DNA of 64,000 bases from Streptomyces sp. DH24 (GTDB lineage Bacteria > Actinomycetota > Actinomycetes > Streptomycetales > Streptomycetaceae): the NCBI RefSeq assembly GCF_029813775.1, contig NZ_JARVKW010000017.1:83139-147138 (forward strand). The letters run 5' to 3'. Position 1 is the stretch's first letter; each line of letters opens with the position of its first letter. Positions 1 through 9,300 of the stretch are shown piece by piece. Under the pieces are notes generated by a model. It was not told the origin of the DNA. It saw nothing but the letters and a program-made list of their open reading frames with translations, and did not search any database. Both the position numbers and the translations under genes were made by a program.

Positions 1-2
1 CG

Positions 3-779
3 CAGCTCGTCGCCGAGGAGGACGGCGAGATCATCGGCACCGCCCAGGTCAGCCTCGCCCACGAGAGCCCGGAGCCCGGCCGGGGTTCCGCCAACGTCTA
101 CGTCCGCCCGGACCGGACGGGGCGCGGCGCCGGATCGCTCCTGGCCCGTACCGCCGAGGAACTGCTGGCCTCCCTCGGCGTGACGAAGGTCTTCTCGTGG
201 GTCCCGGACGAGCCGGCCAACCGCGCGTTCGCCGAGCGGCGCGGCTACACGGCGAGCCGCTCGGCCCACTTCCTCCGACTGGATCTCGTGAACGGCACGC
301 TGCCACCGCTCCAGGACCCGCCGCCCGGCGTCGAGTTGCGCACGGGTGCCGACTTCGCGGACGATCCGCGCCCGATGTTCGAGCTGGACGCGGAGACCAC
401 GTCGGACGAACCGAGCGACATCGACGTCGAGTTCACCGACTACGAGGCCTGGCTGGCGGAGACCTGGCGGCATCCCCTCCTCGATCTCGCCCTGACCTCG
501 GTCGCCGTGGTGGACGGCCGCCCCGCCGCCTTCACCGCGGCCTACACCGACGGCGGCACCCGCTACAGCACGGCGATGACCGGTACCGCCCGCGCCCACC
601 GCGGCCGGGGCCTGGCCAAGCTCGCCAAGAACGACTCCCTGCACCGGGCCCGCGCCGCCGGGTACCGGGAGGCGTTCACGGGCAACGACGCGGGGAACGG
701 GCCGATGCTCGCGATCAACAAGTGGTTCGGGTACGAGGTGGCCGGGACGGAGGTGCGCCATGTCCGCGAACTCTCCTGA
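3..779 (+). CDS. Tandem GNAT N-acetyltransferase, 5'-truncated by window edge
   Basis: The reading frame is open from the first bases of the window, so the start codon lies upstream; 258 residues are visible. A GNAT acetyl-CoA-binding signature (RTGRGAGSLL) sits near residue 38. A second degenerate copy (HRGRGLAKLAKND, about residue 200) follows in the C-terminal half, so this is a two-domain GNAT protein of the kind common in Streptomyces. Such proteins move an acetyl group from acetyl-CoA to an amine, but the substrate cannot be read from the sequence. The last 20 bases overlap the start of the DUF402 gene, which suggests coupled translation. Confidence 0.85.
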   Translation, partial: QLVAEEDGEIIGTAQVSLAHESPEPGRGSANVYVRPDRTGRGAGSLLARTAEELLASLGVTKVFSWVPDEPANRAFAERRGYTASRSAHFLRLDLVNGTLPPLQDPPPGVELRTGADFADDPRPMFELDAETTSDEPSDIDVEFTDYEAWLAETWRHPLLDLALTSVAVVDGRPAAFTAAYTDGGTRYSTAMTGTARAHRGRGLAKLAKNDSLHRARAAGYREAFTGNDAGNGPMLAINKWFGYEVAGTEVRHVRELS

Positions 780-1260
780 CGGCGCGCGCCGGGTGGAGGT
801 CGTGCTCGTCAAGGCGGGCCGCACGAAGATCCGTTACCCGGCCGAGCTGCTCTCGGACGACGGCACGCGCGTCGCCGTGCGTGCCCCGTGGGCGGGCGAC
901 GCCGTCCGCGACTTCGGCTTCGTCCGCTTCGAGGCCGGTGACGTCTTCACGGAGTACTACTGGCGGGACCGCTGGTACTCCGTGAAGGAGGTCCGGGACG
1001 CCGGGGGCGGCCTCAAGGGCTGGTACTGCGACATCACCCGCCCCGCGGTCCTGACCGGGGGCGAGCTGGTCGTCGAGGACCTCGACCTGGACCTGTGGCG
1101 CTCGGCGGACGGCACGGACGTACGACGGCTGGACGAGGACGAGTTCGCCGCGAGCGGGCTCGCGGAGCGGGACCCCGGGGCCGCCGCGCGCGCCATGGCC
1201 GCCCTGGACGAGCTGGAGAACCTCGCCCGCGGCGGCGGTTTCGAGGCGCTGACGGCCTAG
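760..1260 (+). CDS. DUF402 family protein (FomD/Ntdp-like fold)
   Basis: This 166-residue protein has the DUF402 core: a YYWRDRWYSV segment near residue 66 followed by GWYCDITRP and a DLDLDLW acidic motif. In characterised members (nucleoside di-/triphosphatases, FomD) the Asp/Glu cluster binds metal and a phosphorylated substrate. Phosphatase activity here is therefore inferred from the fold, not shown. The ATG is preceded by GGAGG with good spacing and lies inside the end of the upstream acetyltransferase gene. The substrate is unknown. Confidence 0.8.
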   Translation: MSANSPDGARRVEVVLVKAGRTKIRYPAELLSDDGTRVAVRAPWAGDAVRDFGFVRFEAGDVFTEYYWRDRWYSVKEVRDAGGGLKGWYCDITRPAVLTGGELVVEDLDLDLWRSADGTDVRRLDEDEFAASGLAERDPGAAARAMAALDELENLARGGGFEALTA

Positions 1261-1476
1261 GCGGGTCCGCGAAGCGGCGTCGTCGCCCGGAGGGCGGTCG
1301 GCCGCGCGGCGTCCGGTGGGTGCCCCGGGGGTCCCCCCGGCGGGAGGCTGGGGAGTGCCGCCCGGAAGCGCTCGTACTGGGCGCACTGGGGCTTTCGGGC
1401 GGTGCGGCGAGAGGGGCGTGCCGGACGGCGCGCGGCAGGCGCCGCTTCGCGGACACGGCCCAGGGCCGCGGGCCGC

Positions 1477-2082
1477 TCAACCCGTCGTCGCCACCACCGC
1501 GTACCGCTCGTCGGTCACCGCCTTCCCCCACAGCAGCGGGTCGTTGGACAGCGGCTCCACGCGCACGTGCCCGGTGAGGGGCGCGAGCAGGGCGGTGAGC
1601 CGGTCGGCCGGTATGCCGACCGGGCCGGTCTCCCCCCACACGCCCTCCACCAGCACCAGCCGCCCTCCGGGGCGCAGCAGCGACCACCAGCGCCGCAGCA
1701 CGCGCGCGGGGCCTGGCAGCGTCCACAGCACGTGCCGTACGAGCACGGCGTCGAAGCGCCGGTCGCCGACCGGTGGTGCCGCCGCGTCACCGACGAGGAA
1801 CACCGCGTCACGTCCGGCGAGTTTCCCGCGGGCCAGGGCCACCATGGCCGGGGCCAGGTCGACACCGGTCACGCGGTGTCCCTGCTCGGCGGCGAGGAGC
1901 GACAGGCTGCCGGTGCCGCAGCCGAGGTCCAGGACGTCGCCCGCCCGCTCGGGCAGCCAGGAGCGCAGCCGGGCGTCCCAGGCACGGCGCGTCGCCGGGT
2001 CGCGCAGGCCGTGATCGGGCGCCTCGTCGAAGGTGGCTGCCGCGGCTTCCCAGTCCTGCGGGGTTTGCGGAGCGCTGTTCAT
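1477..2082 (-). CDS. Class I SAM-dependent methyltransferase
   Basis: The protein is about 201 residues. It contains the SAM-binding motif I (DVLDLGCGTGSLSL), the acidic loop VTGVDLAP, and the post-motif VGDAAAPPV / FDAVLVRHVLW expected of a Rossmann-fold methyltransferase. The substrate is not evident. The reading frame stays open upstream to 2343. ATG at 2082 is preferred because GGGGTG precedes it by about nine bases; ATG at 2088 is an alternative. Two 20-bp TGTCAGTGG-type repeats lie directly upstream (2099-2146), suggesting stress-linked control of this gene. Confidence 0.75.
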   Translation of the reverse strand: MNSAPQTPQDWEAAAATFDEAPDHGLRDPATRRAWDARLRSWLPERAGDVLDLGCGTGSLSLLAAEQGHRVTGVDLAPAMVALARGKLAGRDAVFLVGDAAAPPVGDRRFDAVLVRHVLWTLPGPARVLRRWWSLLRPGGRLVLVEGVWGETGPVGIPADRLTALLAPLTGHVRVEPLSNDPLLWGKAVTDERYAVVATTG

Positions 2083-2098
2083 GGTCATGCACCCCAGA

Positions 2099-2146
2099 GT
2101 GACACCAGCCACTGACAGTCCGATTCGTGACAGCCGCCACTGACAG
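2099..2146 (-). promoter_or_regulatory. Tandem TGTCAGTG repeats, PafBC-like promoter element
   Basis: Two 20-bp direct repeats (2127-2146 and 2099-2118) have a 28-bp period and differ at only two bases. On the minus strand each reads CTGTCAGTGG...TGTCAC. The TGTCAGTG core matches the conserved half of the mycobacterial RecA-independent DNA-damage promoter motif bound by PafBC (TTGTCRGTG-N8-TANNNT). The -10 half is imperfect: the proximal copy has CACTCT where TANNNT is expected. The assignment is an inference. The proximal copy ends about 10 bases before the methyltransferase start. Confidence 0.45.
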
Positions 2147-2227
2147 ACCCGCGCCGATGAGTAACTCTCGCCGAACGTGTCTACCTCCGTGAGAACGCGG
2201 AACCCGGTAGCACTGAAGGAGGCAGCC

Positions 2228-2362
2228 ATGCGCCGTGTGACCGTGCAGAAGCCCCTGAAGAAGACGGACGTCCGCCGAGTCCTGGAGGAGGCGGACGAGC
2301 GCCCCGCGGGGCGACCCGAGGTCCGCAAGGACATCGCCCGCACATGGTGGCCGGACTGCTGA
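2228..2362 (+). CDS. Small basic hypothetical protein (44 aa)
   Basis: A strong ribosome binding site (GAAGGAGG, five bases before ATG) precedes a 44-codon frame. The product is charged and mostly hydrophilic, rich in Lys/Arg and Glu/Asp, and ends in WWPDC. The codon bias towards GC at third positions fits a real gene. I recognise no family. It is divergent from the methyltransferase, and the tandem repeats at 2099-2146 lie in the shared upstream region. Confidence 0.5.
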   Translation: MRRVTVQKPLKKTDVRRVLEEADERPAGRPEVRKDIARTWWPDC

Positions 2363-2388
2363 CGACGCGGCGCGACCCGTGAGACGCG

Positions 2389-2934
2389 TCAGGTCAGCCT
2401 CTTGCGGTAGTGGATGCGGTCGTACGGCCCCGCCACACGCCGCTCGACGACTTCGTAGCCGTACCTCGGATAGATCTTCTGGTTCTCCCACATCATCGCG
2501 TTGGTGTAGAGCCTGACTTCGGGCAGGCCGAGCGCACGCGCGTGTGCGTCCACGAACCGCAGCAGCCGTCGCCCCACGCCTCTTCCGTGGGCGTCGGGGT
2601 GAACGGCGATGCTGTCGAGGAACAGATGGTCCTGGAACGCCTCGACCACGACGAGCCCGACGACCCGCCCGCCGCCGGGTTCCCTCAACTCCTCCCCGGC
2701 CGACTGCCTGCCGGCCGGCTCCTCGCCGCCCGGCTTCATGCCGCCCAGGTCCTCGCCGCCCGGCTCCTCGGCGACGAACACCTTGCCTGCGGCCACGTTC
2801 GCCGCGTGGTCGGCCTCCATGGGCTGGGGCACCACACCGATGCGCTCGATGTAGTGCTCGTAGGCGGCGTCGGTGACGGCCTTCACGGCGGGTACGTCGG
2901 CCGGGACGGCCGGCCGGATCTCCTCGTCTCGCAT
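2389..2934 (-). CDS. GNAT family N-acetyltransferase
   Basis: This 181-residue single-domain GNAT protein has IRPAVPADVPAVKAVTDAAY at the N-terminus and the acetyl-CoA loop HGRGVGRRLLRFVD near residue 126. The C-terminal YPRYGYEVVERR is typical of the last strands. Between strands 3 and 4 there is an unusual Gly/Glu/Pro-rich insert (about residues 58-90) made of repeated PGGE-like units. A TANNNT hexamer (TAGCGT, 2942-2947) lies seven bases before the ATG with no Shine-Dalgarno, so the transcript is probably leaderless. The substrate is unknown. Confidence 0.8.
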   Translation of the reverse strand: MRDEEIRPAVPADVPAVKAVTDAAYEHYIERIGVVPQPMEADHAANVAAGKVFVAEEPGGEDLGGMKPGGEEPAGRQSAGEELREPGGGRVVGLVVVEAFQDHLFLDSIAVHPDAHGRGVGRRLLRFVDAHARALGLPEVRLYTNAMMWENQKIYPRYGYEVVERRVAGPYDRIHYRKRLT

Positions 2935-3133
2935 GCCGCGAACGCTAGCTGTCTGAGCGCAGCCTGAGCACTCCCTTAACGCCGCCATAAGGATCGCCTC
3001 CACCCGCCCCCAGCAGGCGATTTCGCGGGTCCTCGGGGCTAGTTTCGGATCACCCCCCACGGGATCACGCCCGGGGTTCACCCCCGGAGCCCCCCATGTG
3101 ATCGCGCATCAGGACCGTTCCGAGGAGTTCCGC

Positions 3134-4171
3134 ATGCCCGTACGACGCAAGCCCGCACGCCGCGGGGCCGCCGCCGTCGCCGCCGCCGGCATCGCCCCGC
3201 TCGCCCTCACCGCGCTGTCCGCCGCGCCCGCGGCGGCCCACGGCTCGATGGGCGACCCGGTCAGCCGCGTCTCGCAGTGCTTCGCCGAAGGCCCCGAGAG
3301 CCCGAAGTCCGCCGCCTGCAAGGCCGCCGTGGAGACGGGCGGCACCCAGGCGCTGTACGACTGGAACGGCGTCCGCATCGGCAACGCGGCCGGACAGCAC
3401 CAGCAGTTGATCCCGGACGGAAAGCTGTGCAGCGCGGGCGACGCGGCGTTCAAGGGCCTGGACCTGGCCCGCGCGGACTGGCCGGCGACGGGCGTGAACA
3501 GCGGCTCGTACACCTTCAAGTACCGTGTGACCGCCCCGCACAAGGGCACGTTCAACGTGTACATCACCAAGCCCGGTTACGACCCGGCGAAGCCGCTGGG
3601 CTGGGACGACCTGGACCTGGAGAACCCGGTCGCGACGGCCACCGACCCGGCGGCGACGGGCGGTTTCTACACGTTCTCCGGCACGCTCCCGGAGCGCTCC
3701 GGCAAGCAGTTGCTGTACGCGATCTGGCAGCGTTCGGACAGCCCGGAGGCGTTCTACTCCTGCTCCGACGTGACGTTCGGCGGCAGCGGCGCCGAGGCCG
3801 GAAGCGGCGACAGCGGCAGCGGCAGCGATGACGGCGCCGACGCCGGCTCCCCCACCCCCGCCGCCTCCGCGCCGTCCGACGACCAGATAGCCGCCGGTGC
3901 CGACAAGTCGACCGTGGAGAACCACGGTCACGGCGACGACGACCCCGCGACCTCGGCCGAGCCCGCCGCCGCCGCTGCGGCGGCGGACGACGACGGCACG
4001 CCGAACCTGCCGAAGGCGGCCGGTGCCGGACAGAACCTCGCCGAGACGGGCGGCGACAGCGGTACGCCGTACCTCGCGGTGGGCGGCGCCGCCGCGCTGG
4101 CGATCGGCTCGGCCACCCTGTTCGCGTCGGTCCGGCGGCGCGCGGCGGCGGGCGGACGCCGGGGTCGCTGA
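3134..4171 (+). CDS. AA10 lytic polysaccharide monooxygenase with sortase sorting signal
   Basis: This is a copper enzyme that oxidatively cleaves chitin or cellulose outside the cell. The signal peptide (residues 1-35) ends in APAAA, leaving His-36 of HGSMGDP as the mature N-terminus. That His is half of the histidine brace; the second His is in TAPHKGTFNVYITK, and the axial aromatic is near FYSCSDV. A low-complexity Ser/Gly/Asp/Ala linker of roughly 90 residues follows the catalytic domain. The C-terminus then has LAETG, a hydrophobic segment and a basic tail (VRRRAAAGGRRGR), the class E sortase sorting signal. The enzyme is therefore predicted to be wall-anchored. GAGGAG precedes the ATG. 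Confidence 0.9.
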   Translation: MPVRRKPARRGAAAVAAAGIAPLALTALSAAPAAAHGSMGDPVSRVSQCFAEGPESPKSAACKAAVETGGTQALYDWNGVRIGNAAGQHQQLIPDGKLCSAGDAAFKGLDLARADWPATGVNSGSYTFKYRVTAPHKGTFNVYITKPGYDPAKPLGWDDLDLENPVATATDPAATGGFYTFSGTLPERSGKQLLYAIWQRSDSPEAFYSCSDVTFGGSGAEAGSGDSGSGSDDGADAGSPTPAASAPSDDQIAAGADKSTVENHGHGDDDPATSAEPAAAAAAADDDGTPNLPKAAGAGQNLAETGGDSGTPYLAVGGAAALAIGSATLFASVRRRAAAGGRRGR

Positions 4172-4186
4172 ACCACCCCGGAGCCC

Positions 4187-4221
4187 GGGGGCTGTCCGGC
4201 GGCTCGGGCCGGACAGGCCCC
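4187..4221. terminator. Hairpin between convergent genes
   Basis: A nine-base perfect stem (4192-4200 with 4208-4216) extends by four further G-C pairs beyond one mismatch. It lies between the convergent polysaccharide monooxygenase and lipase genes and could stop transcription from both sides. Confidence 0.55.
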
Positions 4222-4257
4222 GTACGCACACCCCTCCGTCAGGATGTCAAGGACATG

Positions 4258-5118
4258 TCATTTCATGGCCGACGCGCACGTGGTCGGCGTGGCATGCGCC
4301 GGATCGAGGGCGTTGTTCACCTCGTGGAAGGTGATCCGGTCGGTCAGACCGATCGCGAGGTGCTCGGACAGGTCGACCGGGCACAGGTCCTGGAGCAGGA
4401 CGTTGCGCACGTCCGGCCCGCTCAGGTACTGGCTGCGGTACGGCGTGACGACCTGGTCGTACTTCGTGGCGATGACCGTGTAGCGGACCCCGGGCACGGT
4501 GTCGCCGCCCGCGTTGAGCCTGGTCAGCAGGTCGGACCCGGCGATCTGGTCGGCGAGGGCCGGGGTCGCCTCGTGCAGCAGGTCCTCGGCGCCCGGGAAG
4601 TACGGCAGGAGCGCCGTCAGGCCGAGCATGGTGGTGCCGTGGTTGCTCGGCGCGATGCCGACGAGGGCGTTCACCTTGCCCGCTCCGCCCAGGAACTTGA
4701 GGTAGTAGCGGGGCATCATGCCGCCCTGCGAGTGGCCGACGAGGTCGGCCTCGGCGGTGCCGGTCGCGGCGAGCACCTTGTCGACGAAGGCGGACAGTTC
4801 CTCCGCCGACTTCTCCACCGGGCCGAGACCGTGGAAGAACGGCACGCCGTCGATGCGGCCGTAGTCGAGGGAGTAGACGCAGTAACCGCGGTTCTTCAGG
4901 TACGGCGCCAGACCGAGCCAGTTGTCGACGGAGTTGCCGAGCGTGCCGTGGACGAGGACGACGGGCCGGGGATGGGCGGCGGACGGCCTGCAGGAGTAGT
5001 CGTTCCAGCCACGGTCGGGCGGGTCGGCGGCATGGGCGGCGCCGGCGGGGGCGACCAGGGCGGCGGCGGTCAGCAGGACCGCCGCCAGCGGTCCGAGCAG
5101 GCGTTTCCAGGGCAGCAT
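4258..5118 (-). CDS. Secreted triacylglycerol lipase/esterase, alpha/beta hydrolase
   Basis: A 286-residue secreted hydrolase. The signal peptide (LLGPLAAVLLTAAALVAP, cleavage near AHA) is followed by PVVLVHGTLGN, which forms the oxyanion hole, and by the nucleophile elbow GHSQGG (Ser of GHSQG). The layout matches the lipase class 2 family that hydrolyses esters of fatty acids. The catalytic Asp and His lie in the C-terminal third (candidates in ATKYDQVVTP and ITFHEVNN). ATG at 5118 is chosen because GAGGAG precedes it. Two TTAC-N6-GTAA-like repeats upstream suggest control by a TetR-type regulator. Confidence 0.85.
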   Translation of the reverse strand: MLPWKRLLGPLAAVLLTAAALVAPAGAAHAADPPDRGWNDYSCRPSAAHPRPVVLVHGTLGNSVDNWLGLAPYLKNRGYCVYSLDYGRIDGVPFFHGLGPVEKSAEELSAFVDKVLAATGTAEADLVGHSQGGMMPRYYLKFLGGAGKVNALVGIAPSNHGTTMLGLTALLPYFPGAEDLLHEATPALADQIAGSDLLTRLNAGGDTVPGVRYTVIATKYDQVVTPYRSQYLSGPDVRNVLLQDLCPVDLSEHLAIGLTDRITFHEVNNALDPAHATPTTCASAMK

Positions 5119-5211
5119 CGGGTGATCTCCTCGCGGCTCAGGGGAAGGGCGAATCAAGGGAGTTGCGGCTCGTGCCCTGTGATCCGGATCACGGGATGCT
5201 GTTCACGTGTC

Positions 5212-5255
5212 AAGTTACGGGCGAGTAGTGCAAGTGTGAAGTTACGCGTCAGTAA
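5212..5255. promoter_or_regulatory. Two 17-bp direct repeats with TTAC-N6-GTAA symmetry upstream of lipase
   Basis: The sites at 5212-5228 and 5239-5255 share AAGTTACG...AGTA. Each is itself nearly palindromic (GTAA/CTAC or TTAC halves six bases apart), and they repeat every 27 bp. They lie about 95-135 bases upstream of the lipase start, overlapping a TTGACA hexamer read towards the lipase (5208-5213). A perfect 14-bp palindrome, GTGATCCGGATCAC, lies at 5179-5192. This arrangement fits paired operator sites; the regulator is unknown. Confidence 0.45.
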
Positions 5256-5329
5256 AAAAATTCCGGTGACAGCTGCGCCTGATGACACGCCTGCGGTGGC
5301 CGACCGGCCCCCGGCCCCGCCTGCGCCGC

Positions 5330-6304
5330 CTACGCCGCCAGTGACCCCGGCATCACCGCGCGGGGGCCGAACTTCGCCCGCGCGCGGTCCGCGACCTCCT
5401 CGATGCGGCGGGCCTTCTCGTCCGCGGGGTCGAAGGTGAGCTGGTGGGAGGCCTGTTCGGCGGGCGCGAGGCCCTCGGCGCGCAGGGCGATCGCGCGGAC
5501 CCGGGCGCGCTGCAGGCCGAGCGCCTCGTACATGCCGTAGGCGGTCCTCGTCAGCGCGGCGGAGTGCGCGGTCGGCTCCGGGAGCGTGCGGCTGCGGGTC
5601 GTCGCGGAGCGGTCGGCGTAGCGCACGGTGAGGGTCAGGGTGCGGCACACCTTGTCCACGGCACGCAGCCGGGCGCCCAGTTCCCCGGCGGCCGAGAGCA
5701 GGGCACGGCGGTGCCGGCCGGGGTCCAGTTCGTCGCGGTCGAAGGGGCGCTCGGTGGCCAGGGACCGGGAGACGGCGTTGGGCACGACCCGGCCGCGATC
5801 GACGCCGTTCGCCTTCTCGTGCAGTTCGCGCCCCGCCTTCGCGCCGACCAGGCGCTGCAGCGTGGCCGGCGGCGCGGCGGCGACCCGGCCGAGGGTGTCG
5901 AGGCCGTACTCGCACAGGGTCCGGGCGGTCGCGGTGCCGACGCCGGGCAGCGCGGTGACGGGCTTGCCGGCGAGGAACTCCGCGATGCCCTCCGGGGCGC
6001 CGGGCACCGCGCACGTCACCCCGGGCCGGGCGTCACCGAGCGCCATGCGGGCCAGCATCGGGCCGGGCCCGGCGCCGATCACGCAGTCGACGCCGTGCAG
6101 CGCGAGGGCCCGGACGCGGATCACCGACGCCAGGGCGACCGCGTCGCGCCCGAAGTACCGTTCGGCGCCCCGCAGATCGGCCAGCGCCCCGTCGGGCGGC
6201 AGGGCCTCGACCACGGGCGTGAACTCCTCCAGCAGCCCGAGCAGCCCCGGCAGGGCCGCCTCGTACATCACCGGCAGCTGGAAACGTACGCAGAGGATGG
6301 TCAT
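5330..6304 (-). CDS. imuB: ImuB-like Y-family polymerase homologue, catalytic residues missing
   Basis: A 324-residue member of the Y-family (DinB/ImuB) polymerases. The fold is recognisable from VIGAGPGPMLARMA, the helix-hairpin-helix ALPGVGTATARTL, and the little-finger region (residues about 210-300). The N-terminal Asp of the usual DxDxFF motif is absent (it reads CVRFQLPV), and the Asp-Glu pair is Asp-Gly (PPDGALADL). The protein therefore probably does not polymerise and instead bridges DnaE2 to the beta clamp, as mycobacterial ImuB does. HQLTFD near the C-terminus is a plausible clamp-binding motif. Its ATG overlaps the dnaE2 stop in ATGA, so translation is coupled. Confidence 0.8.
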   Translation of the reverse strand: MTILCVRFQLPVMYEAALPGLLGLLEEFTPVVEALPPDGALADLRGAERYFGRDAVALASVIRVRALALHGVDCVIGAGPGPMLARMALGDARPGVTCAVPGAPEGIAEFLAGKPVTALPGVGTATARTLCEYGLDTLGRVAAAPPATLQRLVGAKAGRELHEKANGVDRGRVVPNAVSRSLATERPFDRDELDPGRHRRALLSAAGELGARLRAVDKVCRTLTLTVRYADRSATTRSRTLPEPTAHSAALTRTAYGMYEALGLQRARVRAIALRAEGLAPAEQASHQLTFDPADEKARRIEEVADRARAKFGPRAVMPGSLAA

Positions 6305-9300
6305 CCCGCACTCCCCGGACTCTGGTGCCACAACTTCCTTCCCACCGCGGGCCCTTCGCCCGCGGGGCGCAGATCGGCCCAGGGGTGCATCTCGTACCCC
6401 GTGGGCATCCGGATCCTCCGCTCCTCCATCGGATCGGGGGCCGCGGAACCGGCCGGCGCCGGCAGCCCGTCCGAACCGGCGAGCCGCCTGCGCGCCGCGC
6501 CGTCGCCGTCGCCGTCCGCGGGTTCGGCGCCGCCCGGACCGGCCAGCCGGGCCGCGACCCCCTCCAGCCCTTCCTCCCGGCGCACCTCCAGCAGTTCGGC
6601 GAGGTTCCAGGCGGCGGAGCCGACCACGCTGTAACTGCGCGCGCCGCGGCGCTGCACCACGCCGCGCACCAGCAGCAGCCAGGAGTGGAAGACGGTGTGG
6701 GCGCAGGCGTCGTGGGAGTCGTCGAAGAAGGCGAGGTCGACCAGGCCGGTGCCGTCGTCCAGGGTGGAGAAGATGACCCGCTTGCCGGACCGGATCGGCG
6801 GCGTCTGGGTGGCCGCCTTGGCGCCCGCGACCAGCACCGTCTCGCCGTGCCGCGCCTCGCGCAGCCGACGCGCCGACAGCACGCCCAGCTCGTCGAGGAA
6901 GGCCCGGTGGTCGTCCATCAGATTGCGCGAGGCGTCCATGGACAGCACGCCCAGTTCGGCGCTGAGCCGCTCCGCCGGGGAGAGGTCGGGCAGCCCGGCC
7001 GGGGCCGTCTTCCGTCCGCCGGACAGCGGGAGTTGGCCACCGCCACCGCTGCGCGCGCCCCGGTGCAGTTCGGTCAGGTGCAGTTGCAGGTCGCGCCGGT
7101 TGGCGCCGAAGGCGTCCAGCGCGCCGACCTGCGCGAGGCGTCCGGCGAGGGGGCGGCTCGGCCGGGCCCGTTCCCAGAAGTCGAGCAGTGAGGCGTACGG
7201 CTGTCCCCCGGCGATCCGCGCGGCCTCGGCCTCGCTGATGTTGTGTACGTCGGACAGGGCCAGCCGGAGTCCCCAACGCCCGGACGACGTAGGCGATTCA
7301 GACACCAGTTCGATACGGTGGGCGACGCCCGACTTGTTCACGTCCAGCGGCAGGATCGGCACCCCGCGTCGCCGCGCGTCCGCCAGCAGCAGCCGCTTCG
7401 GGTACATGCCGGGGTCGTGCGTGAGCAGTCCCGCGTAGAAGGCGGCCGGGTGATGGGCCTTCAGCCACGCCGACTGGTAGGTGGGCACGGCGAAGGCCAC
7501 GGCGTGCGCCTTGCAGAAGCCGTAGCTGCCGAAGGCCTCGACGATCTCCCAGGTGCGCTGAATCGTTTCTGCGTCGTAGCCCCGCTGCGCCGCCCACTGC
7601 GCGAACCACACCCGGATCCGCGCCTGCGACTCGGGGTCGGACAGCCCGCGCCGCACCCGGTCGGCCTCGTCGCGCCCGCAGCCGGTCATGATGTCGACGA
7701 TCTGGATGATCTGCTCGTGGAAGACGACGACCCCGTACGTCTCCTTCAGCGCGTCCTCCAGGTCCGGGTGCGGATACCGCACCGGCGCCCGCCCGTGCCG
7801 CGCCTCGATGAACGGCCGCACCATGTCGGCGGCGACCGGTCCGGGCCGGAAGAGGGAGATGTCGACGACCAGGTCGTGGAACGTGGCCGGCTGGAGCCGC
7901 CCCACCAGGTCCCGCTGGCCGGGCGACTCGATCTGGAAGCAGCCCAGCGTCTCGGTGGAGCGGATCAGCGCGTACGTGTCCGGATCGCCCTCCGGCACCG
8001 CGTCCAGGTCGACCCGCTCCCCGGTGGCCCGCTCGACCTCGGCGACGGCGTGCGCCATCGCCGACTGCATCCGCACGCCCAGCACGTCGAGCTTGAGCAG
8101 CCCGAGGTCCTCCACGTCGTCCTTGTCGAACTGCGACATGGGCAGGCCCTCGCCGCTGGTCGGCACCACCGGCGTACGGGCGAGCAGGGAGGCGTCCGAG
8201 AGGAGCACCCCGCACGGGTGCATGGCGACGCCGCGCGGCAGGGCGTCGAGCGCCTCGACCAGCTCCCACAGCCGCCCGTACCGCTCCTTCTCCCCCGCCA
8301 GCCGCCGCAGCTCGGGCAGCTCCTCCAGGGCCGCGCGGGCGTCCCGGGCGCGGATGTGCGGGAAGGACTTGGCGATGCGGTCGATGTCGGCCGGGTCCAT
8401 CGACAGGGCGGCGCCCACGTCACGGATGGCGTGCCGCACCCGGTACGTCTCCGGCATCGCGACCGTCGCGACCCGCTCGGCGCCGAACCGGTCGATGATC
8501 GCCCGGTAGACCTCCAGGCGGCGGGCGGACTCCACGTCGATGTCGATGTCGGGCAGCACCAGCCGCCGCTTGGACAGGAACCGCTCCATCAGCAGCCCGT
8601 GCTCCACCGGATCGGCGTGGGCGATGCCCAGCAGGTGGTTGACCAGCGACCCGGCGCCCGAGCCGCGCGCGGCGACCCGGATGCCCATGTCCCGTACGTC
8701 GTCCACGACCTGAGCGACCGTCAGGAAGTAGGAGGCGAAGCCGTGGTGGGCGATGATGTCCAGTTCCTGGTGCATCCGCTCCCAGTACTCCCGCCGCCGG
8801 TCGTAGCCGCGCAGCACCATGCCCGCCGCCGCCCGGGAGGCGAGCGCGCGCTGCGCGGTGCGCCGCCCGGCGCCGACGAGATGCGGCTCGGGGAAGTGGA
8901 CGGTGCCGATGCCGAGGTCGCCCTCGGGGTCCACGCGGCACTCGGCGGCCGTCGCCCGGGTCTGCTCCAGCAGCCGGTGGGCCGTGTCGCGCCGGAACCC
9001 CGCGGCCGTCACGACGCGCTCCGCCACCTCGGCCATCGCGTCCGGCCCCTTCAGCCAGGCCTCACCCGAGTCCAGCTCCCCGAGGGCACCGACCGGCACC
9101 AGCCGACGCGCGGCGTCCAGCACGTCGGCCACCGGGCCGGCGCCGGGATCGGCGTACCGTACGGCGTTGCTGAGCACGGGCCTGATCCGCTGCTCGGCGG
9201 CGAAGCCGACGGTGCGGGCGGCGAGCCGCAGCGAACCGGGTCCGGTGCCCGCCCGCCCGTGCCAGACGGCCTCCAGCCGCAGGGCGTCCCCGTACACCTC

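Noticed and set aside
5154..6014. Arg-rich frame overlapping imuB on the same strand
   Set aside because: A frame-shifted shadow of imuB with no independent start signal.
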